Assembly: GCF_030295765.1 (NCBI RefSeq)
Contig: NZ_AP027292.1
Span: forward strand, 3,534,001-3,598,000
Reading direction: 5' to 3'
DNA length: 64,000 bases
DNA from: Neptuniibacter halophilus
GTDB taxonomy: Bacteria > Pseudomonadota > Gammaproteobacteria > Pseudomonadales > Balneatricaceae
A program made the position numbers and the translations under genes. Position 1 is the first letter of the stretch. The number at the start of each line of letters is the position of its first letter. This document shows, one piece after another, positions 49,224 through 60,381 of the stretch. Below the pieces are notes generated by a model that was not told the DNA's origin, did no database searches, and saw only the letters and a list, made by a program, of their open reading frames with translations.

Positions 49224-50054
49224 TCAACCCGCCTTACTGATTTTTGCGTTGGCTTGTTCGTAGAATTTGTCCAGAGCCAGCATCATGAAGCTGACCCCGG
49301 AAGGATCACGAACATAGCCTTTAACCGGTTCGCCCTTGTCGATACTGTTGAGGGTGTCCATGGCCATGGGCGGGTAATCGATAATATCGCCGATATTGTC
49401 CAGCACCATGGAAAACCAGGGAGTGCGGCCATCTTTGGTCAGATGTAAAACGATCGGATGGATGCTGTTTTCGAGGTAATCACGGATGTAATCCAGCACC
49501 CTGAGGAGTTTTTTCAGGGTGGTCTGTTTTTCCAGTTGCAGTTCGTTGATCGCCTGAGCCTGTTTTCCGGCTGCGGTCATATCCAGCAGGGTATCTGCAA
49601 GGGAGTGAATATGCTGGTGTGGTTCTTCAATCTTGTCGAGCAGGGTTCTGAGGCCGCTGTCTTCAGTCTGAAACGAGTAGAACCACTGTCCAAAAGCACA
49701 CATCCGCGGGTTTCGCGGTTTGGTGAAAGGTTCGCCGCTGGTGATGGAGTGTTCCAGCGCGTTGACCCAGTCGATATGGGCCTGCTGGTAAGTTTTTACA
49801 TCCTCAACCAGATCGCTGACGGAATCCCGCTCTTTGTTATGACTTAATGAGGTAGCGCATTCGAAGACCTGAACCAGCGTGTTGCGAAAGTCCAGATAGC
49901 CGACAAAACCTTCAATATTATCACTGGCGTATTTGATCTCAGAAAAGCTGTCGGAGAAGGAGAGTATGTGGCTGACATCGATCCCGAACAGGCTGTCACC
50001 GATCGAAAAAGTTAATGCACGACGGTTATCTGTATGCAAATTAGCCAGAGACAT
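49224..50054 (-). CDS. CheW-fold protein interrupted by a CZB zinc-binding domain
   Basis: A 276-residue signalling protein. Residues 13-72 look like the first half of a CheW domain (ALTFSIGDSLFGIDVSHIL, then FVGYLDFRNTLVQVF) and residues 199-270 like its second half (IVLHLTKDG, SMVLDNIGDII, VKGYVRDPSGVSFMMLALD). Between them is a four-helix CZB domain (about 85-195) with candidate zinc ligands H93, C119 in CAFGQWF, H146 and H150. CZB domains sense zinc or oxidants such as hypochlorite; the CheW fold would couple this to a CheA-receptor array. It is monocistronic and divergent from ftsK. Confidence 0.82.
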   Translation of the reverse strand: MSLANLHTDNRRALTFSIGDSLFGIDVSHILSFSDSFSEIKYASDNIEGFVGYLDFRNTLVQVFECATSLSHNKERDSVSDLVEDVKTYQQAHIDWVNALEHSITSGEPFTKPRNPRMCAFGQWFYSFQTEDSGLRTLLDKIEEPHQHIHSLADTLLDMTAAGKQAQAINELQLEKQTTLKKLLRVLDYIRDYLENSIHPIVLHLTKDGRTPWFSMVLDNIGDIIDYPPMAMDTLNSIDKGEPVKGYVRDPSGVSFMMLALDKFYEQANAKISKAG

Positions 50055-50184
50055 AAAACAGCTTCCCTCTATTCATAGATTCGCTAACTATGAATCATAA
50101 ACACGGGGTCTTCAACCATTAGCCGGGGAATAAATTATGTTATTGTAGGGGCTGGATTTTTTACATAGTTACGGAGCTGGACCC

Positions 50185-52758
50185 TTGAGCGCGACCGATA
50201 GCGGACAACGATTAAGTTTTACTGAATTACTGGCCCGGATTAGCCGCGAATCCGGCCTGATTATTGTGATTGCGATCACCGTTTTTCTGTTGGTCGCACT
50301 ATTAGGGTACAACCCGAAAGATTCTGGCTGGTCTCATCTGGGTTATCAGCCTGAAGTGACGAATATGGCCGGCCCGGTGGGCGCCTGGATTGCCGATCTT
50401 TTTGTATCCGGGCTTGGTCTCGGGGCGTACCTGTTGCCGTTACTGATTATCTATCCACTGGTGCGGTTTCTGCTGCGCCGTAGCCGATCACTGATGGATA
50501 GTGTTCCGTTCTTTATTGTTCGGGTAAGCGGCGGACTGCTGTTGCTCGCTTCATTCAGTGCGCTTTGTTCAACGCATATCTCCAATACCGGGCTGGATTA
50601 CCCCTTTAGTGCGGGCGGTATCATTGGCGAAGCTATCTCCGATCTGAGTGTAACCTGGCTGAGTCTGGTGGGTAGCTCCGTTGTACTTTTTACTGGACTG
50701 TTGTTTGGCCTGACTCTGCTGCTCGAGATGGGCTGGGCCGGGTTGCTGGAGAGATTAGGTGAGAAACTGATGCGGCAGGCGGACCGTTTGCCAGCGCAGG
50801 GTAAAGCCGAAACGGATGCAGAAGAAAGCAGCTTTGACCTCAGTGAACAGCAGATGCAACGCGCCGAGAGCTCACTTGCCAGTGAATTAATGCAGGAAGC
50901 GGCAGAGGCGCAGGCACCGCCGGTAGTTCGGCAGCGGGTAGAACCTGAATTCAATATGTCTGTGGCGGCCCCCTTAAAACCGGCTGCACCTGAAGTTGAT
51001 CCGGAGCCTGCAGCGCAGAATGTTCCGCTGATCAAACCTGAAATGGCGCCTGAGCCAGAGCCAGTCAAGGCGCCTGTTGCAGCAGACGAGGATCTGCCTC
51101 CTTTTGTGCCGGATAATCCACCGTCTGTTGCCCCGGTGCCACAGGCTGAGGCTAAGCCGCAGGTGAAGATCGTACCGCTATCTGAAACCCATAAACCGAT
51201 GCAGGATAACGAACTTGGGCTGGATAAAACCGAAGCCGGCAATAAGCGTAAACCGGCGCGTAAAATCCCGCCGCTTGAGCTGCTGGATCCGCCTGAACTG
51301 AATACCGACACCGGTTACTCGCCAGACGAGCTGGAACAGATGTCTCGTCTGCTGGAAAGCAAGCTGAAAGACTTCAACGTGGTTGCTGAAGTGGTTGAAG
51401 TTAATCCGGGGCCGGTGATCACCCGTTTCGAGATACAACCTGCCCCGGGCGTAAAAGCCAGCAAAATTACCAATCTGGCAAAAGATCTGGCACGCTCCAT
51501 GGCGGTCAGCAGTGTCCGGGTCGTTGAGGTTATTGCCGGTAAGTCCGTGGTGGGTATCGAGATTCCGAATGAAACCCGGTTAACGGTACACCTGAGTGAA
51601 GTGCTGAGTTCCAAACCTTACCTGTCGGCTGCCTCGAAACTGACACTGGGTCTGGGTAATGACATTGCCGGTAACCCGGTTGTGGCGAATCTGGCGAAGA
51701 TGCCCCATCTGCTGGTTGCGGGTACGACCGGTTCCGGTAAATCGGTAGGGGTGAATGCTATGTTGCTCTCCCTGCTGTTTAAAGCGACACCGGAAGAGGT
51801 TCGCCTTATTCTCGTTGACCCTAAAATGCTTGAGCTGTCGATCTATGAAGGTGTGCCTCATCTGCTGACACCGGTTATCACCGATATGAAAGATGCGGCT
51901 TCAGGCCTGCGCTGGTGTGTGGGTGAAATGGAGCGTCGCTACCGCCTGATGGCGAAGATGGGTGTACGTAATCTGGCGGGCTTTAACGATAAGATTGAAC
52001 AGGCGCGCAAACAGGGCAAACCGTTACTGGACCCGCTCTGGAATCCTGAAGAGCATGGTGAGCCGTTCGGTACGCCTGCGCCTGAGCTGGACCCACTGCC
52101 TTATATTGTCGTCGTGATCGATGAGTTTGCCGATATGATGATGATCGTCGGGAAAAAGGTAGAGGAGCTGATCGCGCGAATTGCGCAGAAGGCTCGTGCA
52201 GCCGGTATCCACCTGATTCTGGCCACGCAGCGACCGTCGGTCGATGTGATCACCGGTCTGATCAAGGCAAATATTCCGACCCGCATAGCATTTCAGGTTT
52301 CTTCCCGCATAGATTCGCGGACTATTCTGGATCAGTCCGGCGCCGAGCATCTGCTGGGGTGGGGTGACATGCTCTATCTGCCTGCTGGTACCAGTCTGCC
52401 AAACCGTGTTCATGGTGCCTTTGTCAGCGATGATGAAGTACATCGGGTGGTGGAAGCCTGGAAGAAACTCGGACAACCGGAATACATCACAGAGATCACC
52501 GAAGGTGAGACCCTGTCAGACGGCGGCGGTTCAGGTTCGTTGTTTGATGATGAGCAGGATCCGCTTTACGATGAGGCGGTGGCGTTTGTACTGGAAACCC
52601 GCAAGGCTTCTATCTCCAGTGTCCAGCGTAAGCTCAAGATTGGGTATAACCGGGCTGCTCGTATGGTTGAGACAATGGAAGCTGCGGGTGTGGTCAGTCC
52701 CGCCGGCAGCAACGGTCAGCGAGATGTGCTGGCTCCGTCGCCGCATGGCGAAGTTTAG
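50185..52758 (+). CDS. ftsK: DNA translocase FtsK
   Basis: An 857-residue FtsK. The N-terminal membrane domain has four helices within 185 residues, a Pro/Glu/Ala-rich linker spans about 220-370, and the hexameric motor has Walker A at 513-520 (GTTGSGKS) and Walker [11 protein letters not shown]. The C-terminal gamma winged helix ([21 protein letters not shown]) reads KOPS. FtsK joins the divisome and pumps chromosome ends to XerCD-dif. The start is a TTG at 50185 with GGAG 8 nt upstream. lolA follows 19 nt later. Confidence 0.96.
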   Translation: MSATDSGQRLSFTELLARISRESGLIIVIAITVFLLVALLGYNPKDSGWSHLGYQPEVTNMAGPVGAWIADLFVSGLGLGAYLLPLLIIYPLVRFLLRRSRSLMDSVPFFIVRVSGGLLLLASFSALCSTHISNTGLDYPFSAGGIIGEAISDLSVTWLSLVGSSVVLFTGLLFGLTLLLEMGWAGLLERLGEKLMRQADRLPAQGKAETDAEESSFDLSEQQMQRAESSLASELMQEAAEAQAPPVVRQRVEPEFNMSVAAPLKPAAPEVDPEPAAQNVPLIKPEMAPEPEPVKAPVAADEDLPPFVPDNPPSVAPVPQAEAKPQVKIVPLSETHKPMQDNELGLDKTEAGNKRKPARKIPPLELLDPPELNTDTGYSPDELEQMSRLLESKLKDFNVVAEVVEVNPGPVITRFEIQPAPGVKASKITNLAKDLARSMAVSSVRVVEVIAGKSVVGIEIPNETRLTVHLSEVLSSKPYLSAASKLTLGLGNDIAGNPVVANLAKMPHLLVAGTTGSGKSVGVNAMLLSLLFKATPEEVRLILVDPKMLELSIYEGVPHLLTPVITDMKDAASGLRWCVGEMERRYRLMAKMGVRNLAGFNDKIEQARKQGKPLLDPLWNPEEHGEPFGTPAPELDPLPYIVVVIDEFADMMMIVGKKVEELIARIAQKARAAGIHLILATQRPSVDVITGLIKANIPTRIAFQVSSRIDSRTILDQSGAEHLLGWGDMLYLPAGTSLPNRVHGAFVSDDEVHRVVEAWKKLGQPEYITEITEGETLSDGGGSGSLFDDEQDPLYDEAVAFVLETRKASISSVQRKLKIGYNRAARMVETMEAAGVVSPAGSNGQRDVLAPSPHGEV

Positions 52759-52777
52759 AGTCACCCTGAGGAAGTTT

Positions 52778-53437
52778 ATGTTTTTGAGTCGTTCTACTGT
52801 AACCCACTGGATGAAGAAGACGCTGCTGGCTGGCTGTCTCGGTATTTCTGCAACCGCGCTGGCGGATGAAGCCGGTGCTGACCGTCTGCAGACGATGCTC
52901 AGTGGTTACACCAGTTTCAGTGCCAGTTTTGAGCAGATAACACTGGCTTCAAACGGGCGCAAGGCGCAGAGTACTGAAGGTCGTTTACAGCTCTCCAAAC
53001 CGAATCGATTTCGCTGGCATACTGAACAGCCTTTCCCGCAGGAGATTGTCTCTGACGGTGAAAATATCTGGATCTATGATCCTGATCTCGAACAGGTGAC
53101 GCAACGTAGGGCGGGAAGTCAGCAGAGCAGCGTGCCTGCGCTGATTCTGAACGGCCAGATTGAGCAGCTCAGTGAGCGCTATGAGATTAATCTCATATCG
53201 GCAGGCGAGACCGATCCGATTTTCGATCTTCAGCCTCTGACTGAGAACTTTAACTTCAGCCTGATTCGGCTGGCGTTTTCGGATGGTGTGATCTCCGAAC
53301 TGATGCTGGAAGACTCGCTCGGGCAGCGCACCTCGGTTGTTTTTACCGAACAGCAGCTCAACCCGGCGCTGGATCCGGCAACCTTCCTCTTCCGCGTACC
53401 TGATGGTGTGGATCTGATTGTAGATATCGAAAACTGA
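52778..53437 (+). CDS. lolA: Outer-membrane lipoprotein carrier LolA
   Basis: A 219-residue periplasmic chaperone that carries lipoproteins from the Lol ABC exporter to LolB. Signal peptide ends near ATALA (residue 29). The LolA fold segments [31 protein letters not shown] and [20 protein letters not shown] are clear. I used the ATG at 52778 with TGAGGAAG upstream; the ATG at 52811 would give a more usual signal peptide but has no ribosome site. Its stop overlaps the rarA start (TGATG). Confidence 0.95.
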   Translation: MFLSRSTVTHWMKKTLLAGCLGISATALADEAGADRLQTMLSGYTSFSASFEQITLASNGRKAQSTEGRLQLSKPNRFRWHTEQPFPQEIVSDGENIWIYDPDLEQVTQRRAGSQQSSVPALILNGQIEQLSERYEINLISAGETDPIFDLQPLTENFNFSLIRLAFSDGVISELMLEDSLGQRTSVVFTEQQLNPALDPATFLFRVPDGVDLIVDIEN

Positions 53438-54786
53438 TGGATCTGTTTAGTTCTGCACCGGCCTATGAACCGCTGGCGGCGAAAATGCGCCCGCAGAGCC
53501 TGGCTGAGTATTGTGGTCAGGCACATCTGCTGGGGCCCGCTAAGCCGTTAAGAACGGCACTCGAGCAAGGCTCTGCTCACTCCATGATATTCTGGGGCCC
53601 CCCGGGTGTCGGGAAAACAACACTGGCCCGATTAATAGCACACCATGTGGATGCACATTTCCTCACTCTCTCTGCAGTGTTGTCCGGAGTAAAGGATATC
53701 CGTCAGGCCGTTGAACAGGCTAAACAGCATTCGGCTCAGAGTGGTCGAAAAACCATCCTGTTTGTAGATGAGGTTCATCGCTTCAACAAATCACAGCAGG
53801 ATGCGTTTCTGCCTTATATCGAGGATGGCACCATTATTTTTGTCGGTGCCACCACAGAGAATCCGTCATTTGAATTAAATAATGCGCTGCTGTCCCGCGC
53901 GCGGGTGTATTTGCTCAGGGCGCTGGATGAGCAGGATATCCTGCAGGTACTGCAACGCGCGCTGGAGGATAAAGAGCGGGGGCTGGGGCAGCGCAAGCTC
54001 AGGTTATCGGATGAGATGCTGGGTCAGTTGGCCCGGGCGGCTGACGGTGACGCCCGACGCTCACTTAACCTGCTCGAACTGGCCGCCGATCTGGCCGAGT
54101 GTCAGGACGATGGCAGTGAGTTGATTGACGAGCAGATCCTCTCTGAAGTGCTCAGATCAAGTGGGCGGCGATATGATAAACAGGGAGATCTGTTCTATGA
54201 CATGATCTCAGCCTTTCATAAATCCGTCCGTGGCTCCTCGCCGGATGGCGCGCTGTACTGGTATTGCCGGATGCTCGATGGTGGTTGTGACCCGTTGTAT
54301 GTGGCACGGCGTCTGGTTGCGATCGCCTCTGAAGATATTGGTAATGCGGACCCCAGGGCCATGCAGGTTGCGTTGTCTGCCTGGGATGCTTTTGAGCGGG
54401 TTGGCCCGGCCGAAGGTGAAAGAGCGATCGCACAGGCTGCGGTTTATTGTGCCAGCGCGCCAAAAAGTAATGCCCTCTATCAGGCGTTTAATCAATGTCT
54501 GGCGGATGTGAAATCACAGCCGAGCTACGAAGTACCGGTTCATCTGCGCAATGCGCCAACCAGCCTGATGAAAGAGATGGGTTACGGTGAGGAGTATCGT
54601 TACGCACACAACGAACCCGATGCCTACGCCGCAGGGGAATCCTACCTGCCGCCGGAACTAGAGGGGCAGCAATGGTACCATCCGCAGGCCCGGGGGCTGG
54701 AGATTAAAATCGGGGAGAAGCTGAAGCATCTGCAGCAGCTTGATCAGCAAAGCCCGCGCCGACGCTATTCAGATGAACAGAATTAA
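53437..54786 (+). CDS. rarA: Replication-associated recombination protein RarA
   Basis: A 449-residue AAA+ clamp-loader-like ATPase (also called MgsA) acting at stalled forks. Walker A is at 54-61 (GPPGVGKT), Walker B is [16 protein letters not shown], sensor 1 is [12 protein letters not shown], and the C-terminal tetramerisation domain holds [28 protein letters not shown] sequence (SEDIGNADP). It overlaps lolA by 1 nt and precedes crcB by 14 nt. The ftsK-lolA-rarA-crcB-serS order is conserved. Confidence 0.96.
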   Translation: MDLFSSAPAYEPLAAKMRPQSLAEYCGQAHLLGPAKPLRTALEQGSAHSMIFWGPPGVGKTTLARLIAHHVDAHFLTLSAVLSGVKDIRQAVEQAKQHSAQSGRKTILFVDEVHRFNKSQQDAFLPYIEDGTIIFVGATTENPSFELNNALLSRARVYLLRALDEQDILQVLQRALEDKERGLGQRKLRLSDEMLGQLARAADGDARRSLNLLELAADLAECQDDGSELIDEQILSEVLRSSGRRYDKQGDLFYDMISAFHKSVRGSSPDGALYWYCRMLDGGCDPLYVARRLVAIASEDIGNADPRAMQVALSAWDAFERVGPAEGERAIAQAAVYCASAPKSNALYQAFNQCLADVKSQPSYEVPVHLRNAPTSLMKEMGYGEEYRYAHNEPDAYAAGESYLPPELEGQQWYHPQARGLEIKIGEKLKHLQQLDQQSPRRRYSDEQN

Positions 54787-54800
54787 ACGGGGATAATCTG

Positions 54801-55172
54801 ATGCTACATATTATCGCTATTGCCATAGGTGGTGCAGCAGGTGCCCTTGGACGTTACTGGGTCAGCGGGCTGCTGAATAATGCGGATCACCGTATTCCTG
54901 TTGGCACCCTGACCTGCAACGCGCTGGGGTCATTTCTTATGGGCGTCTGTTTTGTGCTGATTCTGGAAAAGTCACGACTCAGCCCTGAGATGCGGCCTCT
55001 GTTGATGGTCGGATTCATGGGCGCGTTTACCACTTTTTCTACTTTTTCTCTGGAAACTGTCGCAATGCTGCAGGAAGGGCATGTCATGTCGGCAGCGATT
55101 TATATATTATTAAGCGTTCTGTTGTGCCTGGTTGCCCTGTATTCAGGCCTCTGGTTCACCCGCTTGTTCTAA
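54801..55172 (+). CDS. crcB: Fluoride channel CrcB/Fluc
   Basis: A 123-residue four-helix fluoride channel. GGAAGALGRYWVSG, GTLTCNALGSFLMGV and GFMGAFTTFSTFSLE (with the Phe-box and sodium site) are the signatures; the protein works as a dual-topology dimer. It lies between rarA and serS with short spacers; there is no room for a fluoride riboswitch, so it is probably constitutive with the operon. Confidence 0.95.
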   Translation: MLHIIAIAIGGAAGALGRYWVSGLLNNADHRIPVGTLTCNALGSFLMGVCFVLILEKSRLSPEMRPLLMVGFMGAFTTFSTFSLETVAMLQEGHVMSAAIYILLSVLLCLVALYSGLWFTRLF

Positions 55173-55195
55173 TCAGTGTTTTAAAGGTGTTTTAG

Positions 55196-56476
<1,281 letters not shown>

Positions 56477-56494
56477 CCGGTTTGTATCAGGGTT

Positions 56495-56523
56495 AAAAAA
56501 ACACGCCTTCTGGCGTGTTTTTT
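56495..56523 (+). terminator. Intrinsic terminator after serS
   Basis: Stem AACACGCC / GGCGTGTT with TTCT loop, seven A before and six T after it. Confidence 0.93.
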
Positions 56524-56615
56524 ATTGCCTGAAAAATATGCAGCGAGCCCGCTGTTTTAAGAGTAATATCCGAAGAGGCCGATTTACCATTCACCAGCCA
56601 GAGGAGGGTGTGCTG

Positions 56616-57140
56616 ATGCATTTAAGCAAAGGATTAATGGTTTTACTTATGGCGCTCTCACCAACCCTTGCCGTAGCGGATATCTACAGTTGGGTCGATG
56701 AGCAGGGCGTCCGGCATTTCAGTGATAAGCCGCCTCAGGGGGCAGCCCGTTCGGCTGTCAGGGGGGAAGTACAGAGCAAAGCATCGCGGGCACCGATTAA
56801 TGCAATGCAGCCTTTTAAGCCAGTGATACAACCTGAAACCGCAAGCGCCTCTGAAACACCTGCGGACACTGCAAAGGGCGGAGATAGCAGCGCAGAGTCA
56901 GAACCAGAGTCACGCAGTGCCGGCACAGGCAGTAACAACAAATCTGATCTTAAGAGACTGAGTCAGCAGAAATCCGGCTACAGTGTTCAGAAGCGGGTTG
57001 CTGAAATTAAGGCCGAAAAAGCCCAGGCGATTGCAGATAAAAAGGCGATTCAGCAGGGTAGCGCCACAAAGGATTTTTCAAAACCCGACAAACTCAGTAA
57101 GAAACTGAAAAATTATAACGACGCTAAAGGCGCTCAGTAG
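56616..57140 (+). CDS. DUF4124 domain exported protein
   Basis: A 174-residue periplasmic protein. The signal peptide ends at AVA (residue 21), and the next 30 residues (DIYSWVDEQGVRHFSDKPP) are the DUF4124 module typical of gammaproteobacterial envelope proteins. The rest is low-complexity Ser/Glu/Lys and ends with a basic helical tail (VAEIKAEKAQAIADKKAIQ). Start ATG at 56616 with AGAGGAGGG upstream; the longer reading to 56457 runs into serS and is not supported. Function unknown. Confidence 0.8.
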   Translation: MHLSKGLMVLLMALSPTLAVADIYSWVDEQGVRHFSDKPPQGAARSAVRGEVQSKASRAPINAMQPFKPVIQPETASASETPADTAKGGDSSAESEPESRSAGTGSNNKSDLKRLSQQKSGYSVQKRVAEIKAEKAQAIADKKAIQQGSATKDFSKPDKLSKKLKNYNDAKGAQ

Positions 57141-57145
57141 ATTCC

Positions 57146-57721
57146 TCAGGCACCCCAGCGTCTGACGCGGCCTACATCCAGGTGGACAAAATTACTCCGT
57201 GTATAGAGGCCCACTCCGCCGGCTTTTGCTTTCAGTGCTGCATGGTGCAGATCTTTAAGTTCCACGCCGGGAATACGAATATCAATTGCCATTCCGCGCA
57301 TATGATAGCTTTTCTTGGCTACCTTGCTGCTTTTCTGGCTGAGCATTGCATTAGTTTCAGGTGAACGGTACGCCGAGATAACATGAATCGGCTTCTCTGC
57401 ACCGAACTGCAATTGCAGATCGCCGAGCAGTGAGAGCAGTGCCGTATCCATCTTATGAATCTGCCCGTTGCGATGATCGCGAAGCAGGTGATCCAGTTCT
57501 TTCAGGCTGCTACGCTGAAACTGACCTTCACTGAAGAAAGTGCTGTGTATACTTTCCCCGGTATGCAGGTTAATCAGATTCAGTGCCTGATCTTTTACGC
57601 TGTGAACTTTGCCTTGGGCAGTAACGGGAATAGTGCTGAGGGCTGAGAATCCGCCGATTGCTTTAATCAGCTTTCTGCGGGTATGGCATACCTGCGGTTC
57701 AGGCTGTAATAGGTCGTTCAT
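57146..57721 (-). CDS. ycbK: YcbK-like DUF882 peptidase M15 family protein
   Basis: A 191-residue protein with a Tat-like N-terminus (TRRKLIKAIGGF), so export in folded form is likely. The zinc-binding pattern of M15A peptidases is visible: HVISAYRSPETN, SYHMRGMAIDIRIP (His/Asp) and FVHLDVG (His). YcbK of E. coli sits next to ycbB as here; both act on peptidoglycan crosslinks or peptides. The exact hydrolytic activity is not established. The DUF4124 gene converges 5 nt away. Confidence 0.9.
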   Translation of the reverse strand: MNDLLQPEPQVCHTRRKLIKAIGGFSALSTIPVTAQGKVHSVKDQALNLINLHTGESIHSTFFSEGQFQRSSLKELDHLLRDHRNGQIHKMDTALLSLLGDLQLQFGAEKPIHVISAYRSPETNAMLSQKSSKVAKKSYHMRGMAIDIRIPGVELKDLHHAALKAKAGGVGLYTRSNFVHLDVGRVRRWGA

Positions 57722-57825
57722 TAATCCAGATTTTTTGTCGCTAAAATTAACCGCTGATTATGCCTTAGCCTGTGTTTTCTGTATATAAATTGATCGATTG
57801 TCCGCTTGAAAGTTATTAAAGCGAA

Positions 57826-59070
57826 TCAGTGATTCAGTTGGGCGAGTTCATGACGATCACGTTTATAAAGGTCGGGTCTGAAGTTCAGACGTCCCTGATC
57901 GTCAATGAAACTGGTCCAGTAAATAACATACAGGGGGATCGGGTCGGGCAGCTTGAGATAACGCTGCCGGGTTTGTGAGAACAGCGGGTCGAGCCGGGTT
58001 TTACTCCAGCCATGTGTCATACGCATCAGCTCATCTGCTAATTGTCTGGGCTGTTCAAGACGGATGCAGCCAGAGCTGAACGCGCGACGATCTGATTCAA
58101 ACAGCCGTTTCGCTGACGTGTCGTGGAGATACACAGCGTAGGGGCCACTGGTAAGGAATTTCACCTTACCCAGTGTATTGCCTTCACCCGGTGGTTCCCA
58201 GAACCGCTGAAAGTTGTCGCCACGATAAAGCCGGTCTTGGTCGAGTTCACTGGCCGGCAGCACTTTTTGCTGATTACCGTAGCCGGTTACCAGCTTGAGA
58301 TTTATCTTTGTCAGATACTCCGGGTCCTCCTTAAGGGCGGGAAGTATGTCTTTATAGGCGATGCTTTTGGGAACATGCCAGGAGGGGTTGATCACAATTC
58401 TGTCGACTTCGGTATCGAACACCGGGGTTTTACGTTTGCTGCGGCCGACGATGGTTTTCATGTTCAGCACCGGCTTGTCATGTTCAAACAGGCGCAGGCG
58501 GAATTCAGGAATGTTGACCTGAATATAGCGATCAGTGCGGGGGGTAAAATTACTTTGCCGATGGATATTTAACTGGATCTGATCGGCCCTTTGTCCAGGA
58601 GAGATGTTCAGCTCCCGGCGGCTGCCGGGGCCGAGGATACCGTCAACCTTTCGGCCGTGGCGCTGCTGAAAGTTTTTTAATGCCTGCTCCAGTGCCGGAT
58701 CCATCACCTGTTCCTGCCCGGGAATGTAGGCGCTGGCGTCGAGATCATTCAGGAGTAACAGTTTACTGCGCAGTAAGGCGATATGCGGATGGGTATCGCC
58801 GAGTCGCAGATAGGGGCCTTTGGGAATGGCTGGCCAGTCATGGGTAGCTGCCAGTTCGCGATAGTAAAGCAGTGCCTGTTGCATGCGTTGGATCTGATGC
58901 TGCCGGGCAGGCGCGGTGGTTACCGGTGCAACCACATCCTGAAGAAGCGCATCAGTCTCAGTATGGGGTGCTGTCTGCTCCAGCGATGTTGCCCTGACTA
59001 TTTGCAGAGATTCATTGTCGGCGGCTGCCGGCAGACTTAATAACAGGGCGAATAGTGGTATATAACGCAT
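57826..59070 (-). CDS. L,D-transpeptidase (YcbB/LdtD-like)
   Basis: A 414-residue L,D-transpeptidase that makes 3-3 crosslinks in peptidoglycan. After a signal peptide (cleaved near AAA-D, about residue 17), a peptidoglycan-binding domain (about 88-150) and a YkuD catalytic domain (180-345) follow; catalytic C335 is in SSGCIRL with H316 in LHDTS. It is shorter than E. coli YcbB (615) and lacks its extended N-terminal scaffold. It lies 104 nt upstream of ycbK in the same orientation. Confidence 0.9.
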   Translation of the reverse strand: MRYIPLFALLLSLPAAADNESLQIVRATSLEQTAPHTETDALLQDVVAPVTTAPARQHQIQRMQQALLYYRELAATHDWPAIPKGPYLRLGDTHPHIALLRSKLLLLNDLDASAYIPGQEQVMDPALEQALKNFQQRHGRKVDGILGPGSRRELNISPGQRADQIQLNIHRQSNFTPRTDRYIQVNIPEFRLRLFEHDKPVLNMKTIVGRSKRKTPVFDTEVDRIVINPSWHVPKSIAYKDILPALKEDPEYLTKINLKLVTGYGNQQKVLPASELDQDRLYRGDNFQRFWEPPGEGNTLGKVKFLTSGPYAVYLHDTSAKRLFESDRRAFSSGCIRLEQPRQLADELMRMTHGWSKTRLDPLFSQTRQRYLKLPDPIPLYVIYWTSFIDDQGRLNFRPDLYKRDRHELAQLNH

Positions 59071-59197
59071 AACAACTCCTGAACATAATCCCTTGTTCGG
59101 TAAAAGCGTTATATAAGTACAGGGCTGAATTGCTCATGAATCAAGTCAGGCAGGGTGAAGGTTTTTCAAGTGGCCGGTTACAGGAGGGGGGTTTACG

Positions 59198-59218
59198 CGG
59201 CGCAGTCAGGCTGCGCCG
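59198..59218 (-). terminator. Hairpin downstream of the small membrane protein
   Basis: An 8-bp GC-rich stem (CGGCGCAG / CTGCGCCG, loop TCAGG) 3 nt after the stop at 59222. No T-run follows on the minus strand, so factor-independent termination is unsure. Confidence 0.35.
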
Positions 59219-59221
59219 GAG

Positions 59222-59533
59222 TCAGGAGGGCTTATTACGTTTTGCCTGTTTCAGTTTCTCATCATCCTTGTAATAACTGTCTTCGTAGTAGATGCCTTTG
59301 ATCTGGAGACGCTTTTCAACCCAGCGGTTGTATCGGGCCCAGATAAAGAAACCCGGCGTCATCAGAATCATAATGCCAAGCATCAGGCCTGATCCGGCAT
59401 ATTTTGCAGGCATTTGCAGGGTGATCCAGTCGAGAAAACCTAACTGGCGACCGGCATAGAACCAGGCTAAAAGGCCTATGAATCCAACAGCTACCGCCAG
59501 ATGATGAATGATTTTATTGTTTGCGTTGCTCAT
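59222..59533 (-). CDS. Small membrane protein, unknown
   Basis: A 103-residue protein with two predicted transmembrane helices (HHLAVAVGFIGLLAWFYAG and SGLMLGIMILMTPGFFIW) and a charged C-terminal tail of about 35 residues (KRLQIKGIYYEDSYYKDDEK). I do not recognise a family. It overlaps the Tus-like gene by 4 nt and is the last gene of the PilZ/Tus-like operon, so it is probably expressed with them. Confidence 0.65.
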   Translation of the reverse strand: MSNANNKIIHHLAVAVGFIGLLAWFYAGRQLGFLDWITLQMPAKYAGSGLMLGIMILMTPGFFIWARYNRWVEKRLQIKGIYYEDSYYKDDEKLKQAKRNKPS

Positions 59534-60378
59534 GGTCGTCTATACCGGTGAATACGAAGGCTGGGCAGATAAGGCTCCGGCTCAATAGCCAGATCGTTGC
59601 GTAACTGCCGTTTACGTTGCTCCGGTGGAGTTGGAGGAGGCACATTATATTCTGGAAATGGCTCGGTTGCATCCAGCGGGAAAAAGACCGGCAGCGGGCA
59701 GTTGCGCGCTTTCCTCAGCCATTGCTCCCCGGACTTCCAGGCGATATTGGCGCGCATAACGGGTACCTGTTGCTGAATCTGAACCAGAGGTTCTGATTGC
59801 GGAATTCGCCCGAGTGCAGCCAGTTGTATCTGAATATGGGTATTTCCTGTATCCATCTTCAGTAATCGCTGTTCGGCCTCTGCCACCGTTAATTTCTTCA
59901 GGCTGCGGCCACTGCAGTACCAACTGAAGGTGACTTTGTCTGGTCTTTTTTCCAGTAAGGGCAGTTGCCGGTAACACTGTTTCAGATGCAGCCGCGCTAA
60001 ACCTGAGTCCTGAAGCTTCTGGTTGAGTTCGCAGGCGCGTTGGTAGAGCAGGGGCGTGGGTTCCCCGTGTTTGTCGCGGAATCGTCTGACGGCCTGCTGA
60101 AAGCGCTGCTTGATCTGGTTTAACTGTCTGATCAGAGGTATAAGGCCGGGATCAACCCCAATAAGGCCATACAGGTTTTCTGTGCGGCGGCCATCCCCCT
60201 GAGCCTGATACCAGATCCCGGTGATTCGCTGGCAGGCCTGAGGCAGGGATATATCAGATTCTGCCGGGCCGAGAAACCAGTAGCGCGGTGCAGATTCAAG
60301 CAGACGCTGGCTGAACTGCTGCTGTGCATTATCGAGTTGTTCGTAGGCATCAAGCAGATCAGCGGTCAGGCGGGGCAT
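59530..60378 (-). CDS. tus: Tus-like replication terminus site-binding protein
   Basis: A 282-residue protein whose pattern follows E. coli Tus (309 residues). Similar stretches are the N-terminal helix (RLTADLLDAYEQLDNAQQQF), LIRQLNQIKQRFQQAV at 82-97 (Tus: HINKLKTTFEHIV), CYRQLPLLEKRPDKVTFSW at 135-153 (Tus: YRTLTVLHDPATLRFGW), KKLTVAEAEQRLLK at 161-174, the WKSGEQW segment at 214-220, and the LPSLRIHRY end. Tus binds Ter sites and stops replisomes from one side. The lock histidine and the surrounding residues could not be placed with certainty. It overlaps the small membrane gene by 4 nt and is 3 nt after the PilZ gene. No Ter-like site lies just upstream. Confidence 0.72.
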   Translation of the reverse strand: MPRLTADLLDAYEQLDNAQQQFSQRLLESAPRYWFLGPAESDISLPQACQRITGIWYQAQGDGRRTENLYGLIGVDPGLIPLIRQLNQIKQRFQQAVRRFRDKHGEPTPLLYQRACELNQKLQDSGLARLHLKQCYRQLPLLEKRPDKVTFSWYCSGRSLKKLTVAEAEQRLLKMDTGNTHIQIQLAALGRIPQSEPLVQIQQQVPVMRANIAWKSGEQWLRKARNCPLPVFFPLDATEPFPEYNVPPPTPPEQRKRQLRNDLAIEPEPYLPSLRIHRYRRP

Positions 60379-60381
60379 TGG

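Noticed and set aside
50598..51311. Ser/Gly-rich minus-strand frame opposite the ftsK linker
   Set aside because: Low complexity arises from the Pro/Glu/Ala-rich linker codons on the other strand; no ribosome site.
52364..52777. Upstream extension of the lolA frame into ftsK
   Set aside because: It runs inside the ftsK gamma domain; the LolA signal peptide starts at 52778 with its own ribosome site.
54787..54800. Search for a fluoride riboswitch upstream of crcB
   Set aside because: Only 14 nt separate rarA and crcB, too short for the aptamer.
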